Below, piece after piece: positions 1-14,300 of a stretch of 64,000 nucleotides of DNA (positions are counted from its first letter, which is position 1; the number at the start of each line of letters is the position of its first letter). The position numbers and the translations under genes are program-made. The notes under the pieces are model-generated. The model had not been told where the DNA came from. It worked only from the letters and a program-made list of their open reading frames with translations, and did no database searches. Origin of the DNA: Siphonodentalium dalli (Eukaryota; Mollusca; Scaphopoda; Gadilida; Siphonodentaliidae); the NCBI GenBank assembly GCA_032622095.1, contig CP136061.1:191400369-191464368 (forward strand), written 5' to 3'.

Positions 1-646
1 ATAAAGTCAATTCACTCTGAGGTGGCTATACACATTTTCTTGGGTTGACGGTTAGATAGAGTTAAAACAGAAAAAAAGGTATTTGGGGGGGGGCATACAT
101 GTACATGTGTCTACTGCCAGCCAGTGTAGCCACTTGGTGCATTGCTTAATAATTTTAAAATGCTGCGAAGGCTCACAATAAAATACGAAATTTGGACGCG
201 TAACAAGATTTTTGTATTCAGTGCAGGCCAACCCTGTGTTTACCTATGGGAAATTAGCCCAATTTCTTTCAGTTTTGTCATCAGACTGCTTGCAAGTTCA
301 TATTTTGAAATTGCTTCGATAACTTTTTTTAATTTCAAATATCTTTCAATTCTATCATAGCTCTATTAGTTAGAAGAAGCCTATTTATTGACATTCATTC
401 TCTTATTGTCGGCTTTGTGGTTAAAAGTGGTTATATTTAGTCCAAAAATTGTTAAAATCTGGTGTTTTATGTTTGTAAACCAAGGGACATAACTCACTGA
501 CTAATGGTACAAACAAACCAAAATACAATAAAGACAGTTGTTAATGTCGACCATTCCTGTCTCAAATAAAAAACAATTTATGTTTAGATTTGAAGTACAT
601 TACTACCGGCCAAATTGATCTTGTATCAAATTATTGTCTCAAGTGT
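1..646. other. Non-coding flank, nothing recognised
   Basis: AT-rich sequence without a convincing exon, RNA gene or palindromic element. Short ORFs here have no family features. It is either the upstream flank or an early intron of the CEP162-like gene. Confidence 0.6.
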
Positions 647-1583
647 ATCGACAGCACAGGGGCTTGAAATATGCTCTGCTGCCCGCCCCATCCTGCACTG
701 CCTTTACACGCCATCCACCTGCTTTACGTTATGCTAGTATAAAAGAGACAAGGCGAATAATAGAATTTCCCCCGATTTATCATTTATTGGAAACTGCCAT
801 AATTTAGCCCATATATCCAAGCAATGATATTGACGTCATCATGGATAGATCAGGGAAAGATTCATTTTTAAATTATTGCCACAAACGTCCATCAATTCCA
901 TTTCTATCCATAGGATTTAATAAATTTTTGAATACTGAATATTGTCCCCGAAAATTGCTATTTATCTGAGTTGATCTTAATCAGATGTAAACAAATCTGA
1001 TTGTGAAGAAAATAAACCCCCACCGAGCCTTCTTAATAAAAAATCGGTGAATTATCTCTCTATCTTAAGGCTGACTTGTGGGCTAATAATTTATTTATGC
1101 ATACAAATCAACACATCATCATTCTTGACCTCATCTACATATTGAACATTACCCAACCTGGATTATGAAGCTGAGTGCACTGATTGCCTGGAATAAGCAT
1201 GCACGTGGATGGTGTTTGATATTATATTGATGAGATCAACTCGGATAAATGAAAATTTTTTGAGACAATATTCAGTGTTCAAAAATTTATTAAATTCTAT
1301 GGGTAGAAATGGAATTGAGGGGCATTTGAGATATTCATTGAAAGAGGAATCCTTCGCCAATCTATGTGTGACTACATGTACATGTACGTTCATGTCATTA
1401 CTATGATAATGGGCTAAAATTTGTCAGTTTCCGAGCGATGGTAATACGGGGGGAAATTCTATCATTCCCATTTCTCTTGTATACTACCATAATGTAAAGC
1501 AGGCACGTATATAGAGAGTGTGTGTAAGGGCAGTGCAGGGAAGAGGGAGGCAGTGGAGCATGTTTCAATCCCCTGTGATCGAG
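647..1583. repeat. Large fold-back element
   Basis: Two arms of about 340-370 bp (647-985 and 1215-1583) are imperfect reverse complements around a ~230-bp spacer. The outer ends pair as tcgacagcacaggggcttg against caatcccctgtgatcga. Both arms contain the block around tttaataaatttttgaa in opposite orientation. There is no ORF of note. It is probably a fold-back or MITE-like DNA element. Confidence 0.75.
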
Positions 1584-2272
1584 AATGAAGATGCGGAAGA
1601 ATTCGGAGAACACTTCGATCGGTAGTAGCTATAACAAATCAGAACATCATGAAGATAAGAGAGAATTGTCAAGGGATCATGTATTATTTAACGATATTAT
1701 AAATGTGTCTTCTGTGCAATAGACCATCTCCCACTGTTAATGTGATGATACCAGATTCAACAATAAAGCCAATATTACTAGAAAATGCATTCAGCTCATT
1801 TTCGTCATAAATACAGGAGTGTGTGACTTATGACTAATGGATGGGGAGTAATTCTGTTTATCGTGATTCTGAACTTTCACATTCAGCAATCTTAATCGGT
1901 CTCCATACGGTATACTGAAATTTGCCTTTTGAACTCCATGTCCCAGCCGAGGCTGCCAAGGTATGCCAAATGATTTGTAATTCCCTTGTGACCCACAATT
2001 CCTGGAATCAAGCAGTCCCGGAAGTAAATACAGAGATTATGCAGTCTATTTAAAGATAATATGTGACACTATTATTTGTATATTTGGTTGTTCATTCATA
2101 CCATGAAGTCTCTTTGCACCAAAAAAAAATTGGATCTTTTTAAACCATGGAAATGCACCTGGTGGAAATAATTCGATAAAATTTGAGTCCGAACAGAAAA
2201 ACAATTTTGAATCACATCAAATTGATTATCAGGTCCCTATAATGAAAGGCATATTTTTATTTTCCACTACAG
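1584..2272. other. Non-coding sequence before exon 1
   Basis: AT-rich, with no palindromic family and no clear gene feature until the acceptor at 2272. Confidence 0.55.
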
Positions 2273-2339
2273 GTTCCTGCCAAAAGAAAAAATGTGCGCC
2301 GAAATGATGCCTCGCTCAGTCGGGAGAGTTTGGAAGATA
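2273..2339 (+). CDS. CEP162: CEP162-like exon 1 of the window
   Basis: 67 nt, phase 0 to 1. It follows a ttccactacag acceptor and ends before gttagt. It encodes a basic peptide (VPAKRKNVRRNDASLSRESL) that leads into exon 2 in frame. It is short and little conserved, so it rests on splice signals and frame continuity. The initiator exon would lie upstream and was not found. Confidence 0.6.
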
Positions 2340-5300
2340 GTTAGTACTACATATCTAGATTGGATCTGTATTAATTAGAAAATCAAACTAATTATGGATA
2401 ATGATCCAAACTTTGTTTTAGCTCATTATTGTGACTAATTTCAATGGATTAATTGGCTGATGACTGATTAGACCTGTCATGTAGTCTGGAATATTTATGC
2501 ATATGTACATATATGTGATGAACAATTGCATGTTTATAAATTCACTCAGATTTCAAAGTTTGGAAACCATGTATTAATGTAAAGCAGAATGAAAAATGAG
2601 CTGATTTGTGACAAAAATCCATAACAACCCCAAGGAGGACATTATTAGTTATCTTTGGCCACATCAGAGGTACATGGAGACTTAATACCTGGATGTCAAT
2701 GTTTGAGGTATTAAATCTCCATGTATCCCACGATGTTGTCAGAGATAACGATTTTGTCCCCACAATTAATTTAAGTGTCTTTTTCATAGGTTCTATGATT
2801 AATTCACACCAATATGAATAATTCAGTAACTGACCTAAGGATCCGGCATCAGGTGACGTCAAACTGAGTGGGGGTTATTTGATAGCTTATAAGTTATCAA
2901 GAAAACATATTCATAAAATTACAAACCCTCCTTCTGCTATTAAGTTCATGCTATCAGCTACATGTACTTTCATTTTCGGAATTCCTGATTCTAAATCTGT
3001 TTTATTTATTTCCAGTTTCAGAGAAATCAGAGGAAGACAGCTCCAAAAGGTATGCCGCTTTCTTTTTTCATAAAACACTAGGGCCCTGCGAATCTCTGAG
3101 CAGCCTCCATCACGATATGGGAAAATTAAAGGATAACCCTGATGTTGATGCCCAGTATGCAAATAGTATTGAAAATAGCCCGCTCAATCATATGAATAGT
3201 TCCTTGCATCTATAATAACGAATGAAGGAGGAGAACCTGGTCCATACGCCAAACGTCCAGAACATATCCAACAATGAGACAGTCGAAAACACATTCAGTC
3301 ACAATGGCATCATAAACACGGCGCATGGAATAGAAGCGATAAATCTATATTTATGGGCGGATATTTGTTCAATATAAAAATAGCCTAAATATGCTTTAGT
3401 ATATGCTAATTTGTTTTAATGCGCTTTCAATATTTTGATAATAAATAAAAAATGTTTGGCCTTTGGGTAAATTCAGTCTGTGTTTAAGTTTACAAACAAA
3501 TTTGTTGTTGTGGACATCAAAATAACATTTGGTTTCCACCATTTTCCAACTTGACTTGTTTACCTATTGCGCCATTTACATAATATACATAACTACTGTT
3601 CACAGGGCCCTAATTTCCATACATATAGATGCTCACAATTCTTATCAGATATATATATCCTTCTACTATCTGTGGTAAATCTGTTGATTTGCTACTTTCA
3701 CTCTCAGGGTGACTATTCAAAGAACGATTCAAGATCCCATGTCTATTCTTATGGTAATGTTAATGCCAAAAACGTCAAGTAATGGTAATGCATTACATTG
3801 CAAAGTAATGGACACATCCCTGATTCCTAAGTGAAAGTTATTACTATTTACTACTGTTTTAGCTTCCTTATTAAATACTGTACAATTTTACTTTTCACTG
3901 ACAATTTTAGAATGCACTTTGATGGACAAAGTGGGTATTTGTACGGTCTTCCACTTTGAATATAATAATCAGGATTTCTAAATTTAAAGCTGTTAAAGAT
4001 GGTCTATCTTTTCCTAAAACATGTTTCATATAGTTTGCAGGGGATAAAATAATAAATATGAGTCGAAGACACCTGTCCGAAAACACTTCTATCTCCCTAT
4101 GGGAGACTCGCATATATAAGAGAATGCACTGGCATAGGATCTTTAATACTGCACCAGCGCAGTTCCTGTCATGAAAGGGTTAATATTGATTTTATATTTT
4201 CTTACGTAATGAGATAATCAAGTGGGACATTTTGTCCTTACTATTTTTAGATAGATATGTCGCATACTACGCTCTGACCGAACGCAAGCCGTAAAATGTC
4301 CCAAATTGATAGAATGTATATTATACCAGAAATTTCCAAATAAAATCAATATTAATTGATAGAAGCGACTCCGGACAGGGGTCTTTGATTCATATTTATT
4401 ATTTTATACACAGTTATACCTAGGAATCTATATAAAACTTGTTATAGGAAGAGATAGACTATCTTTAACATTCATTCAAAGTGTTGACCTTATTATAGAG
4501 CCTGGTTATTCTGATGCTATGCAGGAACTTTGTATTGATTTTCAGTGCCAACATAATTACAAGGTAGAGATCTCCTTATTAGTATGCTTTGGAATGCTCT
4601 GAAAGTCTTCGCACTGATTTATGTTCTGAAATTACCCCCTAAAACTCTCTTGCGGATGTGATAAGAAATTATAAATAACATTTATATTAATTCATAGAAA
4701 CTTTTCCAGACAAGTGTCCTCATTTCATATCTATTTTATACCCGGGAATCTATATAAAATGTTCTGGAAAGAGATAGACCATCTTTAAAGATTAAATTTT
4801 TACCATTTCACAGAAACAGGGCAGCCCCACCAATTTTCGTAACAGAATCAACAGACGACAGTCATCTGGAAGGTATGTTTTTGAGTTGCCGCTCAAGTGG
4901 CTAATTTTTCTGTCTACAGAAATCTCAGTTTATCACAGCTTGAAATTTAAAGGTACTCAATCCGATCAGATGCTCCTATATTACTATTTCTTTGGCTTCG
5001 GGGGTAAAAAATATTAGATTCGAACCCACCCATCAACCCACCCATCAAAGCTCAGAGTGATTAGATGTCAATGTTTGAAGTTTGTTAATTTTTGGAGATC
5101 TGGGCCAAAACTTCTACAGATCCACGAGCTCAAACGGACAAATTGTGGTTGTAAGATTGATAACTATTACCAATAATAACAACTTAATTTTAGAGTTATC
5201 CATCTTACAACCGCAATTTGTCCGTTTGAGCTCGTGGATCTGTAGAAGTTTTGGTCCAGATCTCCAAAAATTAACAAACTTCAAACATTGATATCTAATC

Positions 5301-8300
5301 ACTCTGAGCTTTGATGGGTGGGTTCCTCGACTCGAATCTAATATTCAGATAATAAACTGTCAAAAATCACCAAACTGATACCATTTTTAGCTCAACTTTA
5401 CTTGTAAATTTAGAACTAGTGCCATGGCTTGGTATCCGTCATCCGTGTGTTTGTGTGTTTGCATGGAGATGCCCATCAACAATTTCAATTACCACGTGCT
5501 ACAGGTCTTGCCTTTGGTCGGATCATTATGAACTTTGTCATGGCTGTTGACATTGACATGTCGATGGGAAACGAGTCATTTTGGGGTCATTCGGCAAAAA
5601 TACATGGCCACCAGTGGCCATCTTGGATTTCAAAATGCAATCCATTAGCATGGGCTACAGACCATACTGTTTGTCTGATCATCATGATATTTGTCATGGA
5701 TGTTAATATTGTCATGTAGATGGGAACGAGTCATTTTGGGGTCATTCGGCCATAAAACAATGCCGCCGGCAGCCATTTGGATTTTACTCTTTGCATGACT
5801 AAATCCTTTGGCATGGGCTACAAGTCGTACCTTTGGTCGGATCATTATGAAATTTGTCATTGCTGTTGACATTGACATGTAGATGGGAACGAGTCATTTA
5901 AAAAAACAAACATGGCCGCCAGTGTCCATCTTGGATTTCAAAATTTCTATCCATCACTATTGGCTGCAGGTGAGAGTGTTCTTCTCAAAAGTGAACCAAA
6001 TATTAAGAAACTCTGTGGGATATTGCTCAAATTATCATTTGAACAACCCAAAAACTGGGATTTATAATTTAAAAAAGGGGGCATAACTCCGTCAAAAATC
6101 ATCTGACCATAACCAAAATAGAACTTCTCATATGTGAACCATGGACCAAATATCAAGAAACTTCGTTGAATATTGCTCAAGTTATCATTCTTGACAATCC
6201 AAAAACTGATTTCTGAGTAAAAAAGAAGGCCGATAACTCGTGACAAAAATCATCGGACCGGAACTATATTCAAACTTGAACTGAATAATGAATATTTCTC
6301 ATATCAAGTTTTGTTCAGATCAATTGATATTAACTGGAATTATCATCTGGACGACATGAAACATTTCTAAAAAGGACCATAAGTTGGATAAAAATAATCT
6401 TGACTGGAACCATATTCGAACTTGACCTGAATATTGTGATGTTTATACCAAGTTTACTTGTACCAAGTTTCGTGCCGATCGGATAATACAAACCATATAG
6501 TTATTATCCGGACAACATGAAAATCACAATTTCTAAGTTAAAAAAGGGTCATAAATAATACCTAACTGTAAGTTGCAACAGTTCAAATTTTGATTTATCG
6601 AGTAATTAAAAAACTATTGAGATGGTTATTCCTCAAACCGAATTTCATTTTGATCAGATAATGTTAACTGGAGTTAACGTCTGGACAATGAATCAGACGG
6701 ACACATAGATGGATGGCCCCAGTCGATTACAATAGCCCTCATAAAATTTTGGGAAACAACAAACAGCCTGTTAAACTAATTAACTGAACATTTCCTAAAA
6801 TAATCTATTATTGAGGTGACAGCAGTACAATTTCTTGAGATTGAGTTCCCTAAAGTATGACACTGTATGATGTATTGTCTGAATGCTATTCAAGTCATAT
6901 CAGAGGAGATTATTTCTTCAAAGCTTATACACAGTATGCTTTTTATATAGATATTTTTTAATCTGATTTTTCGCCCTCATGATTATTCAGATATCCAGAG
7001 AATTGAAGAGAAGGTTGGTGCTGAAACATTGGATGAGATGGCAGACAAACAGAAGTTCTTTGAGGTAAACAGCTATTAGCAAGGTGATACAGACTTTTAA
7101 AAACTGTAGAAATTAGGATTCCCAAGTAACTATCTGATGGACCCAAGCCTAAAAGGTTTTTTTTGCTAGATCAGAGGCAAACATATTGTCTGAATTCAAT
7201 GGGCTGTTTATTATAAAACAACTGTAAATGTATATCATATACCAAAAAACTGTTCATATATACAAGCGAACATTAGGTTTGCCTCGAAGGTGGGCCAAAA
7301 GTGCCACAGGGGTGACACCCTGGTTTTGTATTTCTGTCAGTTTTAAATTCGCGCAGCACAGTCCGTGAATTCAAAACTGAGCAAAAAATAGGACTGCATG
7401 AATTTAAATAAGAGTAAAGGTATGTGTTATAGAAACTCATTGTGCATCCCAAGATTATGCTAATAATTCTCATGTCATGTTCACATCAAAATCGCATCCA
7501 AATCATGTGTCTATCAAGCAGTGCTTGATTTCAGCTGTGAAAATTAGCTTGTCTCCCTGGAGATGTCGAGAGGTCTGACACGTGATCATATGATATCAGA
7601 GTCAAAATGGCGGATAATTTGGAGGAACCTGCCACACTGCGCAAGAGTGGATGATGGAGAAGGAAGACTTGTCGATTGATTTGTGCATAACTTCTATACA
7701 ATGTTGAAGTTCCATGTTTTGCTAATAGGGACATGCATGTCCAGGCATTTGCAAAGATGACAAAACTTTTCGAAAGCATTGCAGTTGACAGGTGGGTAGC
7801 CTGTAGGTCGACATGACTGCTTTCGCAGATGACTGAGGTAGTCTAGGTGGCCTGTATGCCATCTCATCACACCGTCGTGGTGTCTGTGATATCCAAAATT
7901 CATTAAAAAAAAACAACTAAACAAAGACAAATATAAGTTGAGTTTTTATTCATATTTGTAGGGAAACTTGTTACATGCTATCATATGATCAATCACGTGG
8001 ATAACTTCGCCATACAAGTTTCTTCATCTGCTATTTTTTATCACAACCGTGTGAGGATACTCTACATTTGTCGGCCACAATTTATTTGCACCTACGATTT
8101 CATGTGAGTTTACACATAGTCACACTCATAATTTGGATCAGGAACTGTACTGTCTTAGTTGTGCGCATGGATATATAGCACTGTTCCATCTCCAGTAATA
8201 AACAGCATCTTGATTGGTCAGAGAGCCGCACAGCATATCCCATGTTTAAGTCTAGAGCCGTCAACATAAGGGAAACCAAGGCAACCGTTTCATTGTCTTT

Positions 8301-11300
8301 TGCTGGCCTGCTTTTTTCATGATTGTCCCCCGACGTTTCCGAGGACTATAGAAATGACCCTCGTCCGTCCGTCCGTGCGTCCGTGTGTCCGTGCGTCCGA
8401 GATTGGGTACCTTCATGGTGTAATCAACTCCTCCTACAGTTTTAAACGTAGAGATTTTAAACTCTGGGATATTGTTCCTAACATGTTGGTGATTTGCAAC
8501 ATCTATATAGCTAATCAAAAATATAATTTTTTCCATATTTTTGGGGGGTTTTCGACTTAGAAAATTTGGAACATTTTTTCCTTTTGGATGAGATTGGGTA
8601 CCTTCATGGTGTAATCAACTCCTCCTACAGTTTTAAATGTAGAGATTTGAAACTCTGGGATATTGTTCCTAACATGTTGGTGATTTGCAACATCTATATA
8701 GCTAATAAAAAATATAATTTTTTCCATATTTTTGGGGGGTTTTCGAATTAGAAAATTTGGAACATTTTTGCCTTTTGGATGAGATTGGGTACCTTCATGG
8801 TGTAATCAACTCCTCCTACAGTTTTAAATGTAGAGATTTGAAACTCTGGGATATTGTTCCTAACATGTTGGTGATTTGCAACATCTATATAGCTAATACA
8901 AAAATATAAATTTTTTCGCGTTTGCATGCGTTTGTTCATCGGGTTGTTTTGTCCAAGAAATTTTGCCAAGAAATTTTGCGGTGGTTTGCAACATCTATAT
9001 ACTGTATAACATTGTTGCAAATAGTATCCTTCTAACAAATCCAATCATGAAATTTACCACTCGAGTCGGGGGACATGTGGTCTGCGACCTTTTATGTCAT
9101 TTACATTGAGCAAAGCTGTGGAGAGAGCAATATGAGATTTTCACATTTTCTGCTGGTCATTCTTCAGAATAAATGTCAAATTGCTATGAATGACCAGGAC
9201 TGTTGGCAGAAAATATACTTGATTGTGGTGGATTGACGGTAACATGGTGTGACATTGATGGCTTGGAACCTATCATACCATGATGTTGCCACCACTGTAC
9301 CTTATAATCTATATAAAAAAAACATTGTCTATCTGTAACTCTGTCATGCTTTTCCAGAATTTCCTTCATTTATAACTTTTTACATCCAATATAAAACTGC
9401 GTTCTATTCCTGCATTTATAACTTTTTACATCCGATCCAGCCCAAATTTTGACCACAACCTACAAATTGTCTTAGCATATGATTAACCAAATTTCACCAC
9501 TATAGGTCAAAAAAGAACTGAGATCGATCTTATTCTCCAAAGGCCGAATTTGCACTGATGTGTACACTAATTCTTATAAATTTGCACTGATGTGTACACT
9601 AATTCTTATAAATTTGCACTGATGTGTACACTAATTCTTATAAATTTGCACTGATGTGTACACTAATTCTTATGAATTTGCACTGATGTGTACACTAATT
9701 CTTATAAATTTGCACTGATGTGTACACTAATTCTTATGAATTTGCACTGATGTGTACACTAATTCTTATAAATTTGCACTGATGTGTACACTAATTCTTA
9801 TGAAGATTTTCAAAATAATGTATTGTGATATCGCACACAAACCCATACTTGATTTGCTATTGTATGTAGGAAACTTCTATGCACTCTACGCTCTGTCTGC
9901 AATTTCTCAATGACCTTACAAACTAAAACACTTCCGATGAATATAAATGAGATTATAATAGCAAATTTGTTCCTTATCAGATTTCCTCTGGTTTTACAGG
10001 GGTTGGAAGATCACGATGATGTTGATTATGCCAAACTCAATCAAGAATTGAGCCAGACAACGATGTCTCCTGGTTATGGCACTAAACGGGCATATAGCCA
10101 TGAAGATGAGACTGCTATCAAGCCGGGACTAGATGCACCTAAGGTATGATATAGGCAATAGTCCTATTAGCTTGTTTTCTACGTGAATTCACGTACGGTA
10201 GTGCCCTAAATAATCGACTCCTTAACCACAGAATAATTATGGGTAATTTTTCAGGATTTAGTCGGAAATATGGCTTGTTGCCATTCATCGGAATTAACTT
10301 TTTGTTAATATGGTCTCTTATATAATCTCCATGTCAGTATCAATCCATATTAATTACCAAACGTTTGTGAATTCTCTCTCATATCTTTGTTGGTTTGTTT
10401 TAAATAAGAATTCTGCTTAGGTTATGGCTTTGAATTAACATGAACTAATATTGCTTATATTGTCTACACAGTCAACATCCTGGAAATAAAAAAGATTAAA
10501 AATATTGACAACTCTTTCATGGCTTATGGATGACGCCACATTCCACCCTTGGTGACTGGATGCTATCTGACGGGTTGTTTAGCTACACAAAATTGATTAT
10601 CTGTTTCTCGGACACTTTTTCTTTAAATGGGCAGGCAGGCAGGTTTTTATGCCTTCAAAAAAACATTCCGGAGCAAAGAGTGTTTGTTTTTCTGTCCGTC
10701 TAACTGTCTAGGCATCTGTTTGTCCTTGTCCTTTTCTTTTCCGCTCCATAACATCGCGATGCTTTGTTGGATTCTGTTGAAACTTGGCATAGTTGTTCCT
10801 AGTGAGAAGATGATGTGTCACGCACAATTTTTTCCCAATCATTGATGGTCAAGGTCACAGAACAATGTCACCAGACACTAACCTTTGTGTCCGCTCCATA
10901 ACATTTGTGTACACCACATGATTTCAACAGAACAAGGATGTGATGATTAACCTAAGGGTGACGGTTGTGGATGTGATGGTTGGTTCGTCCGTCCTTCTGT
11001 TAAAATTTCCGTTTCGTTTCCAGATGATAACTTTAGTAAGTCTGAATGGAATGAAATTTGGTATTTGGAGTTACTAGCACAAAATACAGGTCAAGTTCAA
11101 ATTCGGATTCCGCCCGCCAATTTACACCAGAGTTATGGCCCATTTGGTTGGAATTTGTACTCAATTTTCGTTTCTGGATGATAACTTTAGTAAATTTGAA
11201 CTGAATGGAAAGAAATATGTGAGTTTACTAGCCCAAAATACAGGTCACGTTTGAATTTGGGTTCCGCTCACCAATTTTTGCAGGATTTAATGTCCTTTCG

Positions 11301-14300
11301 ACTTAGAATTTGCCAATTATTTTGGTTTCCGAATGATAACTTTAGGTTTAATTGTCGCACTGTTTTCAAATTTGTGATGTAGATTAGCCACATGAGAATA
11401 CAGGTCAAGTTCGAATTTGGATTCGGTCCACCCATTTTTGCTGGAGTTATGATCCTTGTCAACTTAGAAATTGCCAATTATTTTGGTTTCCGGTTGATAA
11501 CTTTAGTTTTACTTATTTGATTGTTTTCAAATTTGTTATATGGATTACTCGTTTGATAATACCGGTCAAGTTCGAATTTTTAATATATAATTTACCAATT
11601 ACAATTCCTCAACTTTTTGACAAGCGAATGTGATTGATGCATGGCCTGGAAACCATGAAGTAATGACAGGGTTAACTTCTGTGTTTTTGTTTCATTTCAG
11701 GCTGCCCAACATCTGTTGTCTAATGGTATGTTCAGTATAAATATTGAGAAATATATTTTTAAGCTCTGAAAGCACCCTTAAATTTAGCTCAACATCTTAT
11801 CTCAAATGAATCATATGTCTTTGAAATCTAGAATCTGTTTTCAGTTCCCTTATGGGAGAGATCTGAGAATTAAATCTGAAGGATGTGTATATCTTTGATA
11901 GATGAATTTACTTATATCTAGATTATAAAATGTTGTTTATCATACACTGAATATAATTTCACTTGTACTTTTATCAGTAAATATACTGACATATTTATAT
12001 ACCATTGTGTATGATAGATGCATTCGGCTAAGTTATATATGAATTAATCTTATCGTGTGGGTTCGAAATCCGACATGGGGTGAAAATCGTTACTGCAAAA
12101 TAAAAATGCTTAAATTTTGACCCACTCTGTTAAAGTGCTTAAATAGATTACTCCCTTTAAAAGTACTTAAAAATCAACTGCCATCCTTGAAAAGATCTAA
12201 AATTCCACATAAAATGGTTTGCATGGGTCAATTTATTGGAAATCTTAAGCAAAAACTCAAAGCCGCGATGTTGTTCAGCCAATATTAATATTGTTGATTT
12301 TGGTTACCATAAATAGCTATCTGGATTTCCCACCTCTGCAAAACATCATCAGTGTTTATTATATGATCATAAGTTTCTGTCCCCAATTCCTATGTTAAAA
12401 TGTAATGAAAAAATCGAGATATTCAATGATGTTCACCTCATTAATGAAACAACAGGTTAATAACAGTTCGGAGTGATGTGAGATACTTCAGGGGTTAACA
12501 TAACTTATTATCAGACCTGAAAATAGATCAGGTTTTCCCAGCGACATTCAATGCCACAACGTCTTGTCAAATCAAAGAGCATTTCATATAATAAAACATT
12601 ATCGCAATGTTTCTTGGTTGACACGAGGAATTGTCAGCCCTTGGCCTTGGTTAATATTGACTTCCTTGGGTTGACAATTTCTCTCTTGAGAGATTTATTA
12701 ATTTTGAATGTAAACATGATAAAAGATTACATTGGTGTTGGATTATCTCATTATTAAAGCAAGTTGAAAGATTTTTGTCAAATTTACAGTTCAATTATTA
12801 AATGTGTTGGTAATTTTATCTCTTTGTTAACTCATGATGCAATGCATCATGCAACGATAACTCCTGTTTGGATTATTTGATCTGAATCAAAGCTGGTATG
12901 TGTATTTCCAAGATAAAAATACAGTCTAATTTCGAATATGGGTTCTGTCTGATAATTTCACATTTTGGCATTGAAATTAGGGGAATATCAGATATTCTTT
13001 ATAAGTTAAAATTTTTTTTATAGTATTTTGCATTAGTACAATTTGAAAATGAAATTTTGCCATGCCCTAGCAATGCTCTTGTTTTACATGTTGACAAGAT
13101 AGCTACAACATTGCTTTATGTAACTTGCATGAGAAAAAACCATTAGCCATTTTTGAGAATGAAATTCATCAAGTCTTATAATTTGCACAAAATTATATAA
13201 AAAGAATCAAAGAACCTGTAAACAGTCAATTATTTTACATAAATTGATTACATTTCATCTCGTCTTCCATGTATTATTACATCTGTATTACTACATGCCG
13301 AAAATGGACATAACATAGATCATTGTCCCTATCTCATCTATTGGTATTATGTCACCAATGTAGTGTTAAATATTTCATTGGCACTTGATTTTGCTGTGTG
13401 GCCATACCACAAAGTTAACAAGTCATAGCCCCCATGAATTAAAATGATTTTGCAATAGATTGATAGATCTTCAATAATATTTGCAGTTTTACTGGACTCT
13501 GTGGATTCATCTATCAATACTACACAGTCTCCTAAAGCTACAGGAAAGATTATAGAGCTGCCAGCCGAGAATGACAAGGAGCTCAATGGTTTCTCTGTTC
13601 CTAATACGATGAGAAATGGCACAGGTTAGAGTCACCATTTATGTTTATACATGTTGGACTATTCTGTTGCTTAAAATTGTATGGAGAAAATTCTTTAAAT
13701 TGGACCATTAAAAAGTCTTTGTACTCAGGCGTATTTAAAAAAAAAAATATTTCCTTAACGCCAGAAATCATACTAATGCCCTAAATAATCGACTTCTTAA
13801 CTATAGCAGAATTATGGGTAATTTTTCAGGATTTAGTCGGAAATATGGCTTGTTGCCATTCATCGGAAAGCTCTGTCATAATTAAACTGTGGTTAAGGAG
13901 TCGATTATTTAGGGCATTACCATATATCAGAATGAAAAATTTTTATTCAAAAGTTATGTTTATGTCTTAATTCCACCTTAAGACTATGCTCCAAAATTAG
14001 TGAAAATTCTGTTGTAATACAAATTCTTAACATAAACCTTCTTTATATTTATGTGATATCTTACTCAATTGTGAAACAATATGCTACATCAAACCCTGCG
14101 CTCAAATGACAGTCCAGTCTGTACCATGTTGGATTACATCATTACATCACAGGCCAGACAATGTTGGTGCAGGTTCAAATTTCAACTTCTTGAATACTTC
14201 AGTTTGAACTCAGGGTTTGATGTAGTGTATTGTTTCACAATTGAGAAATATATCATATAAAAACTTAAATATCTATTAAGGGGTATTGCATCCACTCATG

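Noticed and set aside
8300-8751. Parallel ORFs of 61-91 codons with similar sequence
   Set aside because: They are frames of the 191-bp tandem repeat, which also yields minus-strand ORFs. Not a gene family.
9541-9804. CRISPR-like array
   Set aside because: Units are contiguous 32-bp tandem repeats with no unique spacers, in animal intron DNA. It is a minisatellite.
12040-12130. Possible SINE with B box (ggttcgaaatcc)
   Set aside because: No A box at the proper distance, no tail and no second copy noticed in the window.
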